Source of the DNA: Nocardioides aurantiacus
Lineage (GTDB): Bacteria > Actinomycetota > Actinomycetes > Propionibacteriales > Nocardioidaceae
Length of the DNA stretch: 64,000 nucleotides
Assembly (NCBI RefSeq): GCF_003752505.1
Contig: NZ_RKHO01000001.1
Span: 1,798,001 to 1,862,000 of the forward strand
Direction of reading: 5' to 3'
The position numbers and the translations under genes are program-made. The notes beneath the pieces were generated by a model. That model was given only the letters and a program-made list of their open reading frames with translations. It was not told where the DNA came from and did not search any database. This document shows positions 8,524 through 17,499 of this stretch, in pieces (the first letter of the stretch is position 1; the number at the start of each line of letters is the position of its first letter).

Positions 8524-9183
8524 ATGTTTGACGCGTCTCAGGTCGTGCTCATGGGCGACCCGAGAGTGACCGGCATCGCCGTGGCCGACGACGGTTCCGG
8601 CCTGGTCCCTGCGCCACCGGCAGTCGGTCTCCACGGCCGCAAAGCGGACCCCGCTGGTGTGTTCCGGTTGATGCGTCGCCCGGTCGCGGATCGACTCGGT
8701 ACCGCAGCCGCGTCACTTCCAGACGGTATACACCTGTGCCTGGTCGAGGCGTATCGGCCACCGGAACGCCAAGAGCTGTACTTCACCACCTATCGAGACA
8801 AGCTCCGCGCAGCCGATCCGACTCATGACGATGAGACTCTGAACCGGCTGGCGAGCAGGTTCGTCGCCCCGCCGGCGTTCGCGCCGCACGTCGCGGGCGC
8901 CGCAGTCGACGTCACCCTCGTCGACAACGCCGGCGTCGAGCTGGACCTGGGGTGCCCGGTCGATGCGAACCCGGAGGTCAGCGGCGGCACCTGTTACACC
9001 CACCACCCCGGTGTGACCGGGCACGCCGGCGCCCATCGCAAGGTGCTGATCGAGGCAATGACAGCGGCCGGGTTCGTGAACTACCCGACCGAGTGGTGGC
9101 ACTGGTCGCACGGCGACCGCTACTGGGCATTCGTCACCGGCCGCGACGTCGCCGTGCATGGTCCGATGCACTCTGGTGCCTGA
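8524..9183 (+). CDS. VanX-like D-alanyl-D-alanine dipeptidase (M15D)
   Basis: The zinc-dipeptidase signature is complete: PHVAGAAVD gives His122 and Asp129, spaced as in VanX, and EWWHW gives Glu190 and His193. Arg in VEAYRP (about residue 78) fits the catalytic arginine. The enzyme hydrolyses D-Ala-D-Ala in resistance operons or for peptidoglycan recycling. No VanH, VanA or VanRS genes adjoin, so turnover of free dipeptide is more likely than glycopeptide resistance. Start taken at ATG 8524 rather than an upstream in-frame GTG-region start. Length 219 aa, close to VanX. No signal peptide, so cytoplasmic. Confidence 0.88.
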   Translation: MFDASQVVLMGDPRVTGIAVADDGSGLVPAPPAVGLHGRKADPAGVFRLMRRPVADRLGTAAASLPDGIHLCLVEAYRPPERQELYFTTYRDKLRAADPTHDDETLNRLASRFVAPPAFAPHVAGAAVDVTLVDNAGVELDLGCPVDANPEVSGGTCYTHHPGVTGHAGAHRKVLIEAMTAAGFVNYPTEWWHWSHGDRYWAFVTGRDVAVHGPMHSGA

Positions 9184-9274
9184 GCCGGCCCACGACCCGA
9201 CTCCTCACCCCGACACAACCGCACCCTCCGACTTCTCGGCATGCGGGTCCGCCTGCATCCGTAGGCTCCCCGGC

Positions 9275-9823
9275 ATGGCGGACCTTGACGGCGTGCCCTG
9301 GCCACCTGCCCCTATCCGGACACCGCGACTGCTCCTGCGCAGACCGGCCGCCTCCGACCGAGACGGCGTCATCGAGCTGCTCTGCTCCGAAGCGGCGACG
9401 CGGTACCTGGGCGGACCCCAGTCGCGTGCAGACCTGTCGCTCACGCTCCCCCAAGGCCCTACCGGCAGACCAGGCGTGTTCACCATCGAGGCGAACAGGC
9501 AATTCGTCGGAACAGTCTCATTCGACCGCCGCGATGCGAGTCGCCCAGGACACGTCCGCGCCAGCGGGCTCGAGATCGAGGTCAGCTACGCCGTCCTGCC
9601 CGACGAATTGGGCAACGGCTACGGCGCGGAGGCTCTCGCGGGCGCCCTGGGCTGGGTCGCGCAGGTAATGCCGCGGGAGCCTGTGGTGCTGTGCACCCAG
9701 ACCGCGAACCGTGCCTCGATGCGGGTTGCGGAGCAGGCGGGGTTCCTCGAGGTCGCGCGATTCGAAGAATTCGACGCCGAGCAATGGTTCGGTGTCCGTC
9801 AACCTGAAGGAGCTACGGCGTGA
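9275..9823 (+). CDS. GNAT-family N-acetyltransferase (RimJ-like)
   Basis: From ATG 9275 (MADLDGVPWPPAPIRTPRLL) the 182-residue protein has the RimJ/RimL-type opening, a V-type core (LEIEVSYAVLPDELGNGYGA, the acetyl-CoA loop) and the C-terminal NRASMRVAEQAGFLEVARFE helix-strand. The acyl acceptor is unknown. It is strikingly similar in wording to the genes at 58.4 and 59.0 kb, sharing WPPAPIRTxRLL, ELLCSE, YLGGP and FDAEQWFGVR, so these are paralogues. Confidence 0.88.
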   Translation: MADLDGVPWPPAPIRTPRLLLRRPAASDRDGVIELLCSEAATRYLGGPQSRADLSLTLPQGPTGRPGVFTIEANRQFVGTVSFDRRDASRPGHVRASGLEIEVSYAVLPDELGNGYGAEALAGALGWVAQVMPREPVVLCTQTANRASMRVAEQAGFLEVARFEEFDAEQWFGVRQPEGATA

Positions 9824-9976
9824 GAGCCGCCGACCCGGACAGCCAGCCCGCCGGCGGTGCAACATGCGCAGTCCTCATCGCCGGCCAGGCCGCCAGGTGC
9901 CACCACTCACGACCGCACCAGCCGCCTGCGGACAGGCACCGGTTCTGGCCGGAGTCGGCTCTAAGCGACCCGACCC

Positions 9977-10360
9977 CTATTGGTGCAACAGCGAGCGTGT
10001 CCACGCCACCTCCTGGCCCAGCTGGCCAGTGCGGACGAACAGCCGGACCTGGTGCGTCTCGCCGAGAGCCTCAGCCCAATGTTCAGTGTTGCTGGGCTCG
10101 AAGCCCAGCTTCTCCCAGAACGGGCCCGAGCGTCGCGAGAACAGCCACGCGCGAGACGCACCGGCAGCTGCCGCCTGCGCCAGCGGGAGGGTAGCCAGCT
10201 GCGACTCCAACCCTCCTCTGCGCCGTCCTGTTGCCACCGCGACACTTCGCACCAACGCGTGGTGCCTGTCGCGGCTGAGCTCGAACCCGGTGCTCCCGCA
10301 GATGACGCCGGCGGCATCGCGTTGGACCCATCTGAGACCGACCCGACCACCCTCAGGCAC
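9977..10360 (-). CDS. GNAT-family N-acetyltransferase (short), 127 aa
   Basis: Typical short GNAT: a central strand-loop (LVRSVAVATGRRRGGLESQL, corresponding to V..(R/Q)xxGxG/A with a degenerate loop), then AGASRAWLFSRRSGPFWEKL and GFEP. Start GTG 10360, twelve bases after the stop of the upstream membrane protein gene, suggesting a two-gene operon. The N-terminus is shorter than in most GNATs, so the first strand may be missing. Confidence 0.65.
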   Translation of the reverse strand: MPEGGRVGLRWVQRDAAGVICGSTGFELSRDRHHALVRSVAVATGRRRGGLESQLATLPLAQAAAAGASRAWLFSRRSGPFWEKLGFEPSNTEHWAEALGETHQVRLFVRTGQLGQEVAWTRSLLHQ

Positions 10361-10372
10361 GCACCACCAGGC

Positions 10373-10702
10373 CTATCCCCTCGGGCCGCGGAGCTCAGCC
10401 TGAAGCAGACCACCGGCCTGGTAAGTCGCGTGCGCGTTGCTCCAGCTCAGGTGTGTGTGATGTGGACGTGCCCGATTACGGGCGACGCGGTCCTGCCAGG
10501 TCAGGACCAGTAGAGGTCCGGCAACCGGTACGCAGAGCAGCATGATGAGGCCGATCACTCCATGCGGCAACGTCACCTTGCCTCGGAGCAGTTGGACGAG
10601 CACCACCACGACGAGGGCGACGTCGAGCATTGCCAGGCAGTTGACAAGCACCTCGGTGAGGCTGGGACTCAGGGGGTCGGGCACTACGGCCTGGTCGAGC
10701 AT
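10373..10702 (-). CDS. PLDc_N-like small membrane protein, 109 aa
   Basis: From ATG 10702 (AGGAAG sits 8 bases upstream) the protein shows two membrane helices: VLVNCLAMLDVALVVVVLVQL and HGVIGLIMLLCVPVAGPLLV, followed by a polar tail with TWQDRVARNRARPHH. The two-helix plan with a short basic loop resembles the PLDc_N type of small membrane protein, but I would not insist on it. Upstream of the GNAT gene in the same operon. Confidence 0.6.
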   Translation of the reverse strand: MLDQAVVPDPLSPSLTEVLVNCLAMLDVALVVVVLVQLLRGKVTLPHGVIGLIMLLCVPVAGPLLVLTWQDRVARNRARPHHTHLSWSNAHATYQAGGLLQAELRGPRG

Positions 10703-11075
10703 GCGCAAAGCTTCCTGTGATCATGAGGTTCTCGGAGGGACGATACGTGGCGGGTGACTTCGCGGGGCGGGAACATTTCGCGTCAGTGGGTGCGCGCCCG
10801 CATCACACCGTGATGCTTGAGTGCGGCGAGGCACTGAGGCGTTCACAGTTGTCGTGGGAGCGGCTCGCAAGGTCTAAGTCGTCGGTCTGAGAACGCGCAG
10901 TTCCGCCTCTCCGGTCCGGGCACCGGGGTCACCGGGGTCACCGGGGTCACGGATGCGGACCTCGAGAACCACGTCGGCGTAGCGCACCGACTCTGGTCTC
11001 AGGCGAGGAGGTTGCCACTCGCGTGTGAGCCCCGAGAACCGCCGCGGCAACCGCCGGCGCGGGCACAATGCAGTC
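10703..11075. other. divergent intergenic region
   Basis: About 370 bases between divergent genes. It contains a triplicated 9-10 base unit of the form CACCGGGGT near 10920-10948. I see no gene; the two promoters must lie here but no clear -10/-35 stands out. Confidence 0.35.
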
Positions 11076-11513
11076 GTGACCCAGACCCGGCTCCCAGCGG
11101 GCACCCGGCGGCGCTCGCCGCGACGGGTGTGGGTTGAGCTAGCGGCCGGTGCGGGTGCGTTGGTCGTCGGAGCCTTCATCTGGTCCGCCCCTCGCGGCGA
11201 CGTGGCCACGCCCGGGCCGGAGGCGACGCCGGAGCAGGTCGTCCGTGCGTACATCGACGCGGTCAACGCGCGCGACTTCGAGACCGCCAACACGATCGAC
11301 GCGCGCCCCGGAGACCTGGGCCGGTTCAGCCGGCCGATGAAGACCCACGATGTCGAGATGGGCCAGACCCTGACCGAGAACGGCCGACCGCACGTGCTCT
11401 TCACCGCTGACTTCGACGGCGGTGACGGAACCGTCGAGGACGGGGTGTGGGGGTACTACCTCGAACGCGGACGCGATGGGTTGTGGCACATCATCGACGC
11501 CGGGGTTGCCTGA
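11076..11513 (+). CDS. membrane-anchored NTF2-like hypothetical protein, 145 aa
   Basis: From GTG 11076 the product has a basic N-terminus, one membrane helix (VWVELAAGAGALVVGAFIW), and an external domain with ATPEQVVRAYIDAVNARDFE, a phrase typical of SnoaL/NTF2-like or DUF4878-type helices. It ends with GYYLERGRDGLWHIIDAGVA, the final strand of that fold. It is probably a lipid- or membrane-tethered protein whose ligand is unknown. Confidence 0.72.
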   Translation: MTQTRLPAGTRRRSPRRVWVELAAGAGALVVGAFIWSAPRGDVATPGPEATPEQVVRAYIDAVNARDFETANTIDARPGDLGRFSRPMKTHDVEMGQTLTENGRPHVLFTADFDGGDGTVEDGVWGYYLERGRDGLWHIIDAGVA

Positions 11514-11570
11514 GCGGGAGCTGGCGGGCCGGCCGCTGCGACGGGCCACGAGGACGTCCGCTGCCTTTGC

Positions 11571-12557
11571 TCACTCGGGTCGTGACTGCGGGTCGAACGT
11601 GCCGGCCCGAATCTCGGCGACCAGGTCGCCCGCCTCGAGTTGGCCTTCCTGCCAGTCGCCCATGAAACCCCACACGGGCCGTTCGCGCTTCTTGCCCACA
11701 CGGAACACGGTCAGCTGGCAGCGTTCGGCGGTGCCCGGCCGCTGCACACGCACGAGGACCGCGTTGACGGCGCGCCAGAACACATTCGCGCCCGGTCCAC
11801 CGTTCGCGGGGCCGATCAGGATCGGTGTGGACACGGCGACCGTCTTGAGGCCCTGGATGTGGAACCACCTACCGCCAGGGTCCTGGACCCACCGGTCGAA
11901 CTGCGTCTCGCCGTCGAAGTCGAGGTGGTCTTGTCCTCCACCCGGCTCGCCCATGGGTCGACGGTGCCGCACTCGCGACGGGGCCGCGCGCGGAACGGGC
12001 TGGCCTCTGGTCTGAGATGCAGCGCTGCCCGTGCGCTGGTCTGGCTCCCAGCAAGACGTCTGCCCCACGAGGTCGAGGGACGCGGTGCCCGTGACCCGGT
12101 CGACACCGGCGAGCAGGTCCAAGGCGCCAGGGTTCAGGGGCCGGCCGTCCATGGTGAACGCCAAGGCCTGGTAGGGCTGTAGCCGCAACACGATTCGCTC
12201 GGTCGCCTCCGGACACACGAACGGGCCGAAAGCGCCGGCTGTCACCGGCCCACCAGCGGACTCTTCACGCTCTTCGGGCACGCTGCCCGGCACTTGATCG
12301 AGCGTCGTCGCCCAGATGGTCTCCAGGGACCTGGGACGAAGTTCGACCACGGCGTCGACGTACAGGTGCGACTCCTGCTCCGACAGCCCGGGCCGGACCT
12401 CGTAGGTCACCGAAAGCACGGGCTCTCCGCGGTGACCTTCGATGTGACCCGTGATCCTGGAATAGGGCCTGTCATCGGATCGACCGTCGTTGCGGACACC
12501 GGTGATCAGGAACCGGTGACCGGGCAAGATCTCACCGCAGTCCAGGCGTAGGTCCAC
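11571..12557 (-). CDS. hypothetical protein, 328 aa
   Basis: Soluble beta-rich protein starting MDLRLDCGEILPGHRFLITG. A central linker is Arg/Pro/Gly-rich (about 165-200), and a C-terminal domain ends in PVWGFMGDWQEGQLEAGDLV and EIRAGTFDPQSRPE. A remnant of this C-terminus occurs at 16384-16515. The next gene upstream on the same strand (12856-13968) has a comparable beta-rich style; they may form one unit. No known family recognised. Confidence 0.72.
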   Translation of the reverse strand: MDLRLDCGEILPGHRFLITGVRNDGRSDDRPYSRITGHIEGHRGEPVLSVTYEVRPGLSEQESHLYVDAVVELRPRSLETIWATTLDQVPGSVPEEREESAGGPVTAGAFGPFVCPEATERIVLRLQPYQALAFTMDGRPLNPGALDLLAGVDRVTGTASLDLVGQTSCWEPDQRTGSAASQTRGQPVPRAAPSRVRHRRPMGEPGGGQDHLDFDGETQFDRWVQDPGGRWFHIQGLKTVAVSTPILIGPANGGPGANVFWRAVNAVLVRVQRPGTAERCQLTVFRVGKKRERPVWGFMGDWQEGQLEAGDLVAEIRAGTFDPQSRPE

Positions 12558-12855
12558 GCGTGCTCCCTGAGAGTCGAAGAAGAGTAGATCCGAAAGGGTC
12601 GGTCGGCCGCAGCCGCAGCAGCGTTAGCGACCATGATGCGCCGCCGGCCCACACACCATCGCTCCCGTCTCCTGGTCAGCGCGTCAGGGGCCGGGCAGAC
12701 GTCGATGAGTACCGCGGAGACGTACTCAGGGCGCGCGTGTGCAGGCGTGCTCTGCTTCCCCGACCAGAACCTCGCACCGTGTGCCCCACCGCGTTACCTC
12801 GTGCAGGCGCGGCGTCATCGTTCGGTTCCCGCCAGGGGGTGTCAGCCTCACCTAT

Positions 12856-13968
12856 TCATCGTGTCCCGAAGTCGGCGTGGTCGGCGATGGCCAGCTGGTA
12901 GTTCCAGTAGGTCTCCATGTCGGCTGCCCACTCCGCGGGTAGCCCCGCGTGCTCGAGGGTGATCGTCGTCCACGCCTGACCTTCGGCATCCCTGGTCTGG
13001 GTCAGCGTCGTGGTCACCATTGTTGGCGCAGCATGCGCCCGAGTGATCCGCGGATCGTTGACCCGTACGTTCGCATGGCCGCGCAGCCACACCCACTCGC
13101 GTACCGCGCGTTGCGGTTTCGCCACCTCCAGGAAGGTGGTCTGCACGGCGCCGTATCGGCCCGTCAGTTGGTCTGGGTGCTTGTGGGCGTACGACCAGTT
13201 CGGTGCACCGAGCTCGTAGTCCGTCCGCGCCGAGTCCGAGAAGCTCCAGCTGGGACCGTCGACGTACACGTGACTCCAGCTGGTCAGGTAGGAACACGAC
13301 AAGAACAGCCTCCGTCTGGTGCCCCTGATCGTGCGCTTCACCACCACCGTGGTGACCCGTCCGGACAACACCCTCGACCCGGGCGCGCCGTCTACGTCAC
13401 GACCGATGCGTCCCGCGGCCGCCAGCCCCGCCGCCTCCCCGGGTACGACGAGCGGCGGCGTGGGGTGCAACTGCTCAAGGGCGTACAGGCTGCGAAGTCG
13501 GAGAACACTCGGGGCTTGCGGTGGGGCGGACCACACTGCGACCTCGTACCACTCCACCACTTCGTCGGTGTGCGTCGGAAACCTTTCTTCATCGTCACGC
13601 GGCAGGTGACTGCGGCCCTGCGCGCTGACTCGGAGCCGGTACTCCCCCGGCTCGGCCACGAGGGTGACGGACGGATCGCCGTCGATGAGCTCGCTCACCT
13701 GGAGCGGGGTGCTGACGGTGATACTCAGCTCGACCACGTCCTCCCACCGCGGACCCGGCTCCCCGGGAGCGCGCGCCAGGACACGGGTGACCACGTCGTA
13801 CGGACCCCACTGGTCGCCCGTGTGAATCAGCAGGTCGTGCGAACCCTCGATGCGTGAGACCAGCGTCGTGCCCGCGAGCTCGTCGGCCCCCGGCAACACG
13901 GCAACGTCTCGTATCACCAGGGCGGCGTCCTGCCCGTCGATCACGCCGTGCTCGTCACGCTCGGTCAT
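12856..13968 (-). CDS. hypothetical protein, 370 aa
   Basis: Start chosen at ATG 13968 (MTERDEHGVIDGQDAALVIR) with GGGGGAG just upstream; the frame reaches 70 residues further but that part is Arg/Gly-rich. The protein looks beta-sandwich-like with regular alternation (LVAEPGEYRLRVSAQGRSHL, HVYVDGPSWSFSDSARTDYE) and ends with a helix (ADMETYWNYQLAIADHAD). No transmembrane segment. Family not recognised. Confidence 0.75.
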   Translation of the reverse strand: MTERDEHGVIDGQDAALVIRDVAVLPGADELAGTTLVSRIEGSHDLLIHTGDQWGPYDVVTRVLARAPGEPGPRWEDVVELSITVSTPLQVSELIDGDPSVTLVAEPGEYRLRVSAQGRSHLPRDDEERFPTHTDEVVEWYEVAVWSAPPQAPSVLRLRSLYALEQLHPTPPLVVPGEAAGLAAAGRIGRDVDGAPGSRVLSGRVTTVVVKRTIRGTRRRLFLSCSYLTSWSHVYVDGPSWSFSDSARTDYELGAPNWSYAHKHPDQLTGRYGAVQTTFLEVAKPQRAVREWVWLRGHANVRVNDPRITRAHAAPTMVTTTLTQTRDAEGQAWTTITLEHAGLPAEWAADMETYWNYQLAIADHADFGTR

Positions 13969-14244
13969 CGCTCCCCCACGACATGAGCCTAGGACGCTGA
14001 CGGCAGTTCTATCTGCCCTTCGCCGACCGTTCCCAGCCGAAACAAGGGTCGAACCGATGCGGTCCGATGACCTCAGGAACCCTTCTGGTGTCCATCCCCC
14101 TGTGTCGATGTGACCGCTCCCCGAGACCCCGGTCTGATTCCCTGGCGCCTCCTGCGGGACACGCCAATGGGGAGCCATCCCCCACGTGCGGGGTATCTGC
14201 CCAACGACGCGGCCACTCGTGCCCGTCCCACCTCGGAGCTACCG

Positions 14245-14875
14245 ATGCGCCTCACCACCACCTCGCCACCTGCCTGAATCACCGCGGCGCTCGGCCTCGG
14301 ACTGGGTCCCCTGCCGGCCCAGGCAGAGTCGCGCACCGTCACCGACCCGGCCGGCGACGTCCGCCGCTTCGTCCTCAGCGAGGACGAGGAATGGGAGCAG
14401 ACTCCCGTCGACGAGGCCAGCGACACCCCCGACGGCGACGTCGTCAGCGCCACCTACCTGCACACCAAGCGGCGCATGCTGCTGTCCATCAGCTACGCCG
14501 CCCTGCCCAGGACCGACGCCCTCCGCGCCTGGAGCCTCCGCCTGCAGGGCCGCAACGGACAGCAGCGGCTCCTCGAGGCCTACACCGGCATGGGAGCCGG
14601 GCTCCCGGTCGAGATGAGCCGCCTCAACAACGGCAAGTGCGTGTGTCGCGGAGAGATCAAGCGGCACGTCTTCTACCGGAGCAAGCGCATCGAGATCAGC
14701 TTCCCCGCCACTGCCTCGGAGCCCCGCTGCATTCCGTGTCGCCCATGTCGGTGTCTGCCTGGAGTTCGACGACTCGGCCGAGGACGCCCGCATCTACTAC
14801 GACGACGCGCAGTGCAACGGCGGCTCGCTCGACCAGGTCTTCCGCAGGTTCTCGCCCTGGGTCTGGCGCAACTAG
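14245..14875 (+). pseudogene. decayed secreted-protein gene (internal stop plus frameshift)
   Basis: ATG 14245 opens a signal-peptide-like sequence but TGA at 14275-14277 interrupts it. The same frame then continues as AQAESRTVTDPAGDVRRF and further to about 14735. There a one-base loss or two-base gain is needed to continue into VGVCLEFDDSAEDARIYYDD and the stop TAG 14873-14875. Two independent lesions mark it as a pseudogene. The intact product would be a secreted protein of about 200 aa with an N-terminal TDPAGDV motif found in many actinobacterial exported proteins. Confidence 0.7.
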
Positions 14876-14907
14876 CGACGCAGCACCAGGCCGAGAGGGG
14901 TGGACGC

Positions 14908-15311
14908 ACGGCACAGGAACTGATCAAGCTCCTGACAGTCATGGAGTCCACCGACCACGGTCCACAGCTGTGTTGGACCGTCATGCAGTCGAACCCACCC
15001 CAGGGCCGCAGGCCCGACATCAGCATCTGGAACTGGTCCGACGTCACCGGCCACGACTCCGAGGACGGAACCACCTGGGGCGACTTCACCGTCGGGGCAC
15101 GTACGCCGACGGGGTGTTCACCCTGACCCGCCCCCCAACCCCGGAACCCCTGAACTGGCTGCAGCGCGACGCCTACGGCACCCGTTCGGCCGAGGTGGCC
15201 GCCCGCGGTGCTCACCCTTCAGAGGCGATCCCCTGGATCGCCCGCGTATCGCCGCCCGGCGGCTGGCCCGTCGTCGACGCCGCAACCACCACGCAGGAAA
15301 CTCTCGAATAG
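14908..15311 (+). pseudogene. decayed paralogue of the 17.5-kb hypothetical gene
   Basis: The translation around DHGPQLCWTVMQSNPPQGRR and TTWGDFTV is nearly the same as in the gene at 17500-18030. Where that gene has a GTG start, this copy has ACG (14908-14910). After TTWGDFTV a missing base near 15095-15103 shifts the frame; the correct continuation GTYADGVFTLTRPPTPEPL lies in another frame. The homology then fades to an early stop at 15309-15311. Both a lost start and a frameshift indicate decay. Confidence 0.7.
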
Positions 15312-15420
15312 ACGATGGAGACAGCTCCGACGCTCCTCGGGATCGTGGACGCCCGTATCCAGCACCCGACTGTTGCGCGCTTGGGCAACGATCACCGTCG
15401 CAGGTCCGTAGGCTCGCGAC

Positions 15421-15954
15421 ATGGCTGACGTGGTGTTGGGACGGGCCGGGAGCCCGGTGCTGGTCGACCTCAACGTGTGTGCAAAGACGGGGCGCCGGAC
15501 CAGCGACCGCGTGGAGCGTCGCGGTAGCACGATGCCGGCATGGGTCACCCTCTTGCTCCTCTTCACTGTCGTCGGGTTCTTGTTGGCGGGTGCGATGACA
15601 TCTCGGTCTTACCGCGTCACGCTGCCCTTGGAGCATGCGGTCCACGACCGTTGGAGACGCAACCGGCGACTGGCGTGGGCAGTGAGCCTGGTCGGCGCTG
15701 GCGCGTTCGTTTGGGCAGAGTCGGGCGGGACCGCGGCAGATGGGCTGTGGGGCGGAGTGGGACTCGCGCTCTTCCTCGCGGGACTAGTTGGCGGCACGGT
15801 GAACTCCACGATGAACAACGTGGGTTTTCGTATGACTCGCCAGGATGACCTGGTCCTCACTCGAGCACACGACAACTTCGCTCGGGCAGTGGCCGCGGCG
15901 ACGGTCGAGGCGATGCCGCCGGCAGACCGGATGGACCAGCGGAGGCCGGGTTGA
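15421..15954 (+). CDS. membrane protein with two to three helices, 177 aa
   Basis: A polar lead of about 38 residues (with VDLNVCAKTGRRTSDRVERR) is followed by helices at about 40-58 (WVTLLLLFTVVGFLLAGAM), 85-102 (LAWAVSLVGAGAFVWAE) and 108-126 (GLWGGVGLALFLAGLVGGTV). A soluble C-terminal part has RMTRQDDLVLTRAHDNFARA. The N-terminal CAKTGR may be a reduced zinc-ribbon-like C..(C/T)G motif. Similar proteins are common in actinomycetes without assigned function. Confidence 0.65.
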   Translation: MADVVLGRAGSPVLVDLNVCAKTGRRTSDRVERRGSTMPAWVTLLLLFTVVGFLLAGAMTSRSYRVTLPLEHAVHDRWRRNRRLAWAVSLVGAGAFVWAESGGTAADGLWGGVGLALFLAGLVGGTVNSTMNNVGFRMTRQDDLVLTRAHDNFARAVAAATVEAMPPADRMDQRRPG

Positions 15955-16011
15955 TCCGTTCGCCGGCAGCCTGCGCGCGGTCGCAGAGGCTGGGCACACC
16001 CAGAGCGCTAG

Positions 16012-16272
16012 TCAGAACCAGTGGACCATGTCCCTGGCGAACCGCAGGAGCCTTGGCAGCCAGGTTGCCTGACGCTGCCACTCGAGCTCGACAGCAAGGG
16101 AAGTCGCCGACACGCCTGGTTCACCGTCCGGGCTCGTAGCCGGCTCGAGGTGCCCGGTGGGGATCGTCAAGCCGATGCGCAGAAGGGCAACGCGAAGCCG
16201 AATGGCGGCCTCAGCCTGGCTCACCCACTCATCATGTTGAACCGACACCGGCGCGTTCTGCCACCGGTTCAT
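16012..16272 (-). CDS. small hypothetical protein, 86 aa
   Basis: From ATG 16272 (MNRWQNAPVSVQHDEWVSQA) the composition is protein-like: an amphipathic helix AEAAIRLRVALLRIGLTIP and an ending with WQRQATWLPRLLRFARDMVH. There is an alternative start 33 bases upstream. No family recognised; the opposite strand offers nothing better. Confidence 0.45.
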   Translation of the reverse strand: MNRWQNAPVSVQHDEWVSQAEAAIRLRVALLRIGLTIPTGHLEPATSPDGEPGVSATSLAVELEWQRQATWLPRLLRFARDMVHWF

Positions 16273-16383
16273 TGCGCTCGGGTAGCCGCGCTTTCTCGCA
16301 GCCATCGCTCCGGATCACCGCTCTCCTAGAAGCCCCCTTCACCATAGGAGGGTCCGCGACTCGTGGCGGGCCGGACGGGAACG

Positions 16384-16515
16384 TGTTCCCGCGCGTGAAA
16401 AGCGCGGTCCTTGTGGGGATCCTCCAGCGACTGGCACGAAGGCCGGCTCGCGGCTGACAACCTGACCGCCGATATCCGCGCCGGCAACGTCGACCCGGAC
16501 ACACGGACCGAGCAG
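16384..16515 (+). pseudogene. remnant of the C-terminus of the 11.6-kb protein family
   Basis: In the frame entering the next gene, the translation LWGSSSDWHEGRLAADNLTA followed by DIRAGNVDP parallels VWGFMGDWQEGQLEAGDLVA and EIRAGTFDP at the end of the 11571-12557 product. A stop lies just upstream and no start is available, so only the last 35-40 codons survive, fused in frame to the following gene. Confidence 0.55.
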
Positions 16516-16584
16516 GCACGACAGCAAGAGTTCCTCGATAAGGATGTTCCGGCGCAGCGCCGTTATTGCCAATACGGTCATCGG

Positions 16585-17295
16585 GTGGGGGTTGCCGAGG
16601 ACGCCAGTGACGACGACTTGTACGCGTGGTTCATCGAACAGTTGGAGGGGGTCGCCAGCGAGACCGGACCGGGTGTGATCGAGATCGACTGGCGCCCGGC
16701 CTGGGGCCCAGCGCGAAAGGTGTTGTTGTTCCTCACTCGGGAGCAGCTGCGGTCGGTGGCCTGGGCGGAGTACGACTACTTCGACGACTCCCACGACCAG
16801 GTCGTGCCGCGGACCACGACGCCGGTCAGAACCGGGATGGCGCAGTTCAGCCTCGAGGCCGAGGAGGTGATCGCGACCCTCGAGGAGTCCGAGTCGTGGG
16901 TGTTCTTCGACCAGGGTCGCCTGGTGCCGTCGATCAGGCCGGAGTGGCCGCCCGTCCCGGCGTTCCTAGACGGGGTCCTCGTCACTGAACACACCCAGTC
17001 GGTGGCCGGGCGTGAGGAGTGGGGAACTGTCGACTTCTTCTTCGAGGAGTTCAGCGACGCGGCGGACCTTCGCCGGTTCCGCCGGTGGCTGCAGCGCCGT
17101 ACGACCCGTCGATGGCCCCTGGTGCGTCAGCGCTTCGTGCTCGAGGAGCTCCAAGCGGTCGTCACGTCCTCACAGACCCACGTCGTCATCGGTAGCGACG
17201 GGTCTGATCACGACAACTGGGAAGACGTCACCGTTCCCGTCGCGGAGGTCTGGCACCTGTGCGACGTCCTCGAGGATCGCGGGACCCTGCTGTGA
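16585..17295 (+). CDS. hypothetical protein, 236 aa
   Basis: GTG 16585 is the preferred start because the in-frame sequence upstream back to TTG 16411 is the remnant of another gene. The product is acidic, with DDDLYAWFIEQLEGVASETG, a Trp/Arg-rich core and repeated FFEEFSDAADLRRF helices. It ends with PVAEVWHLCDVLEDRGTLL. The regular amphipathic pattern suggests two related alpha/beta repeats (residues about 1-120 and 120-236). No family recognised. Confidence 0.68.
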   Translation: MGVAEDASDDDLYAWFIEQLEGVASETGPGVIEIDWRPAWGPARKVLLFLTREQLRSVAWAEYDYFDDSHDQVVPRTTTPVRTGMAQFSLEAEEVIATLEESESWVFFDQGRLVPSIRPEWPPVPAFLDGVLVTEHTQSVAGREEWGTVDFFFEEFSDAADLRRFRRWLQRRTTRRWPLVRQRFVLEELQAVVTSSQTHVVIGSDGSDHDNWEDVTVPVAEVWHLCDVLEDRGTLL

Positions 17296-17499
17296 GGACA
17301 CCTGCCCCCCGGGGCCCGTTCCCCGACCCGGCGCACTCACGGTCCGCTCTTGCGAGCAGCTAGTGGAGAGCGGTGGACCGTGCCCTCCGCCGACAGCAGA
17401 CGCGTGGACGCCACGCAAGACTCTTAGGGAGGCGGAGGTACGCCGGAGGGAGACTGCCCACCGGCATCCCAACCAGACCGACCCGAGAGCGATGGGCCC

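Noticed and set aside
8524-9183. VanX-like dipeptidase taken as glycopeptide resistance
   Set aside because: No VanH, VanA/B/D ligase or VanRS genes lie nearby; stand-alone VanX-like enzymes commonly act in peptidoglycan turnover.
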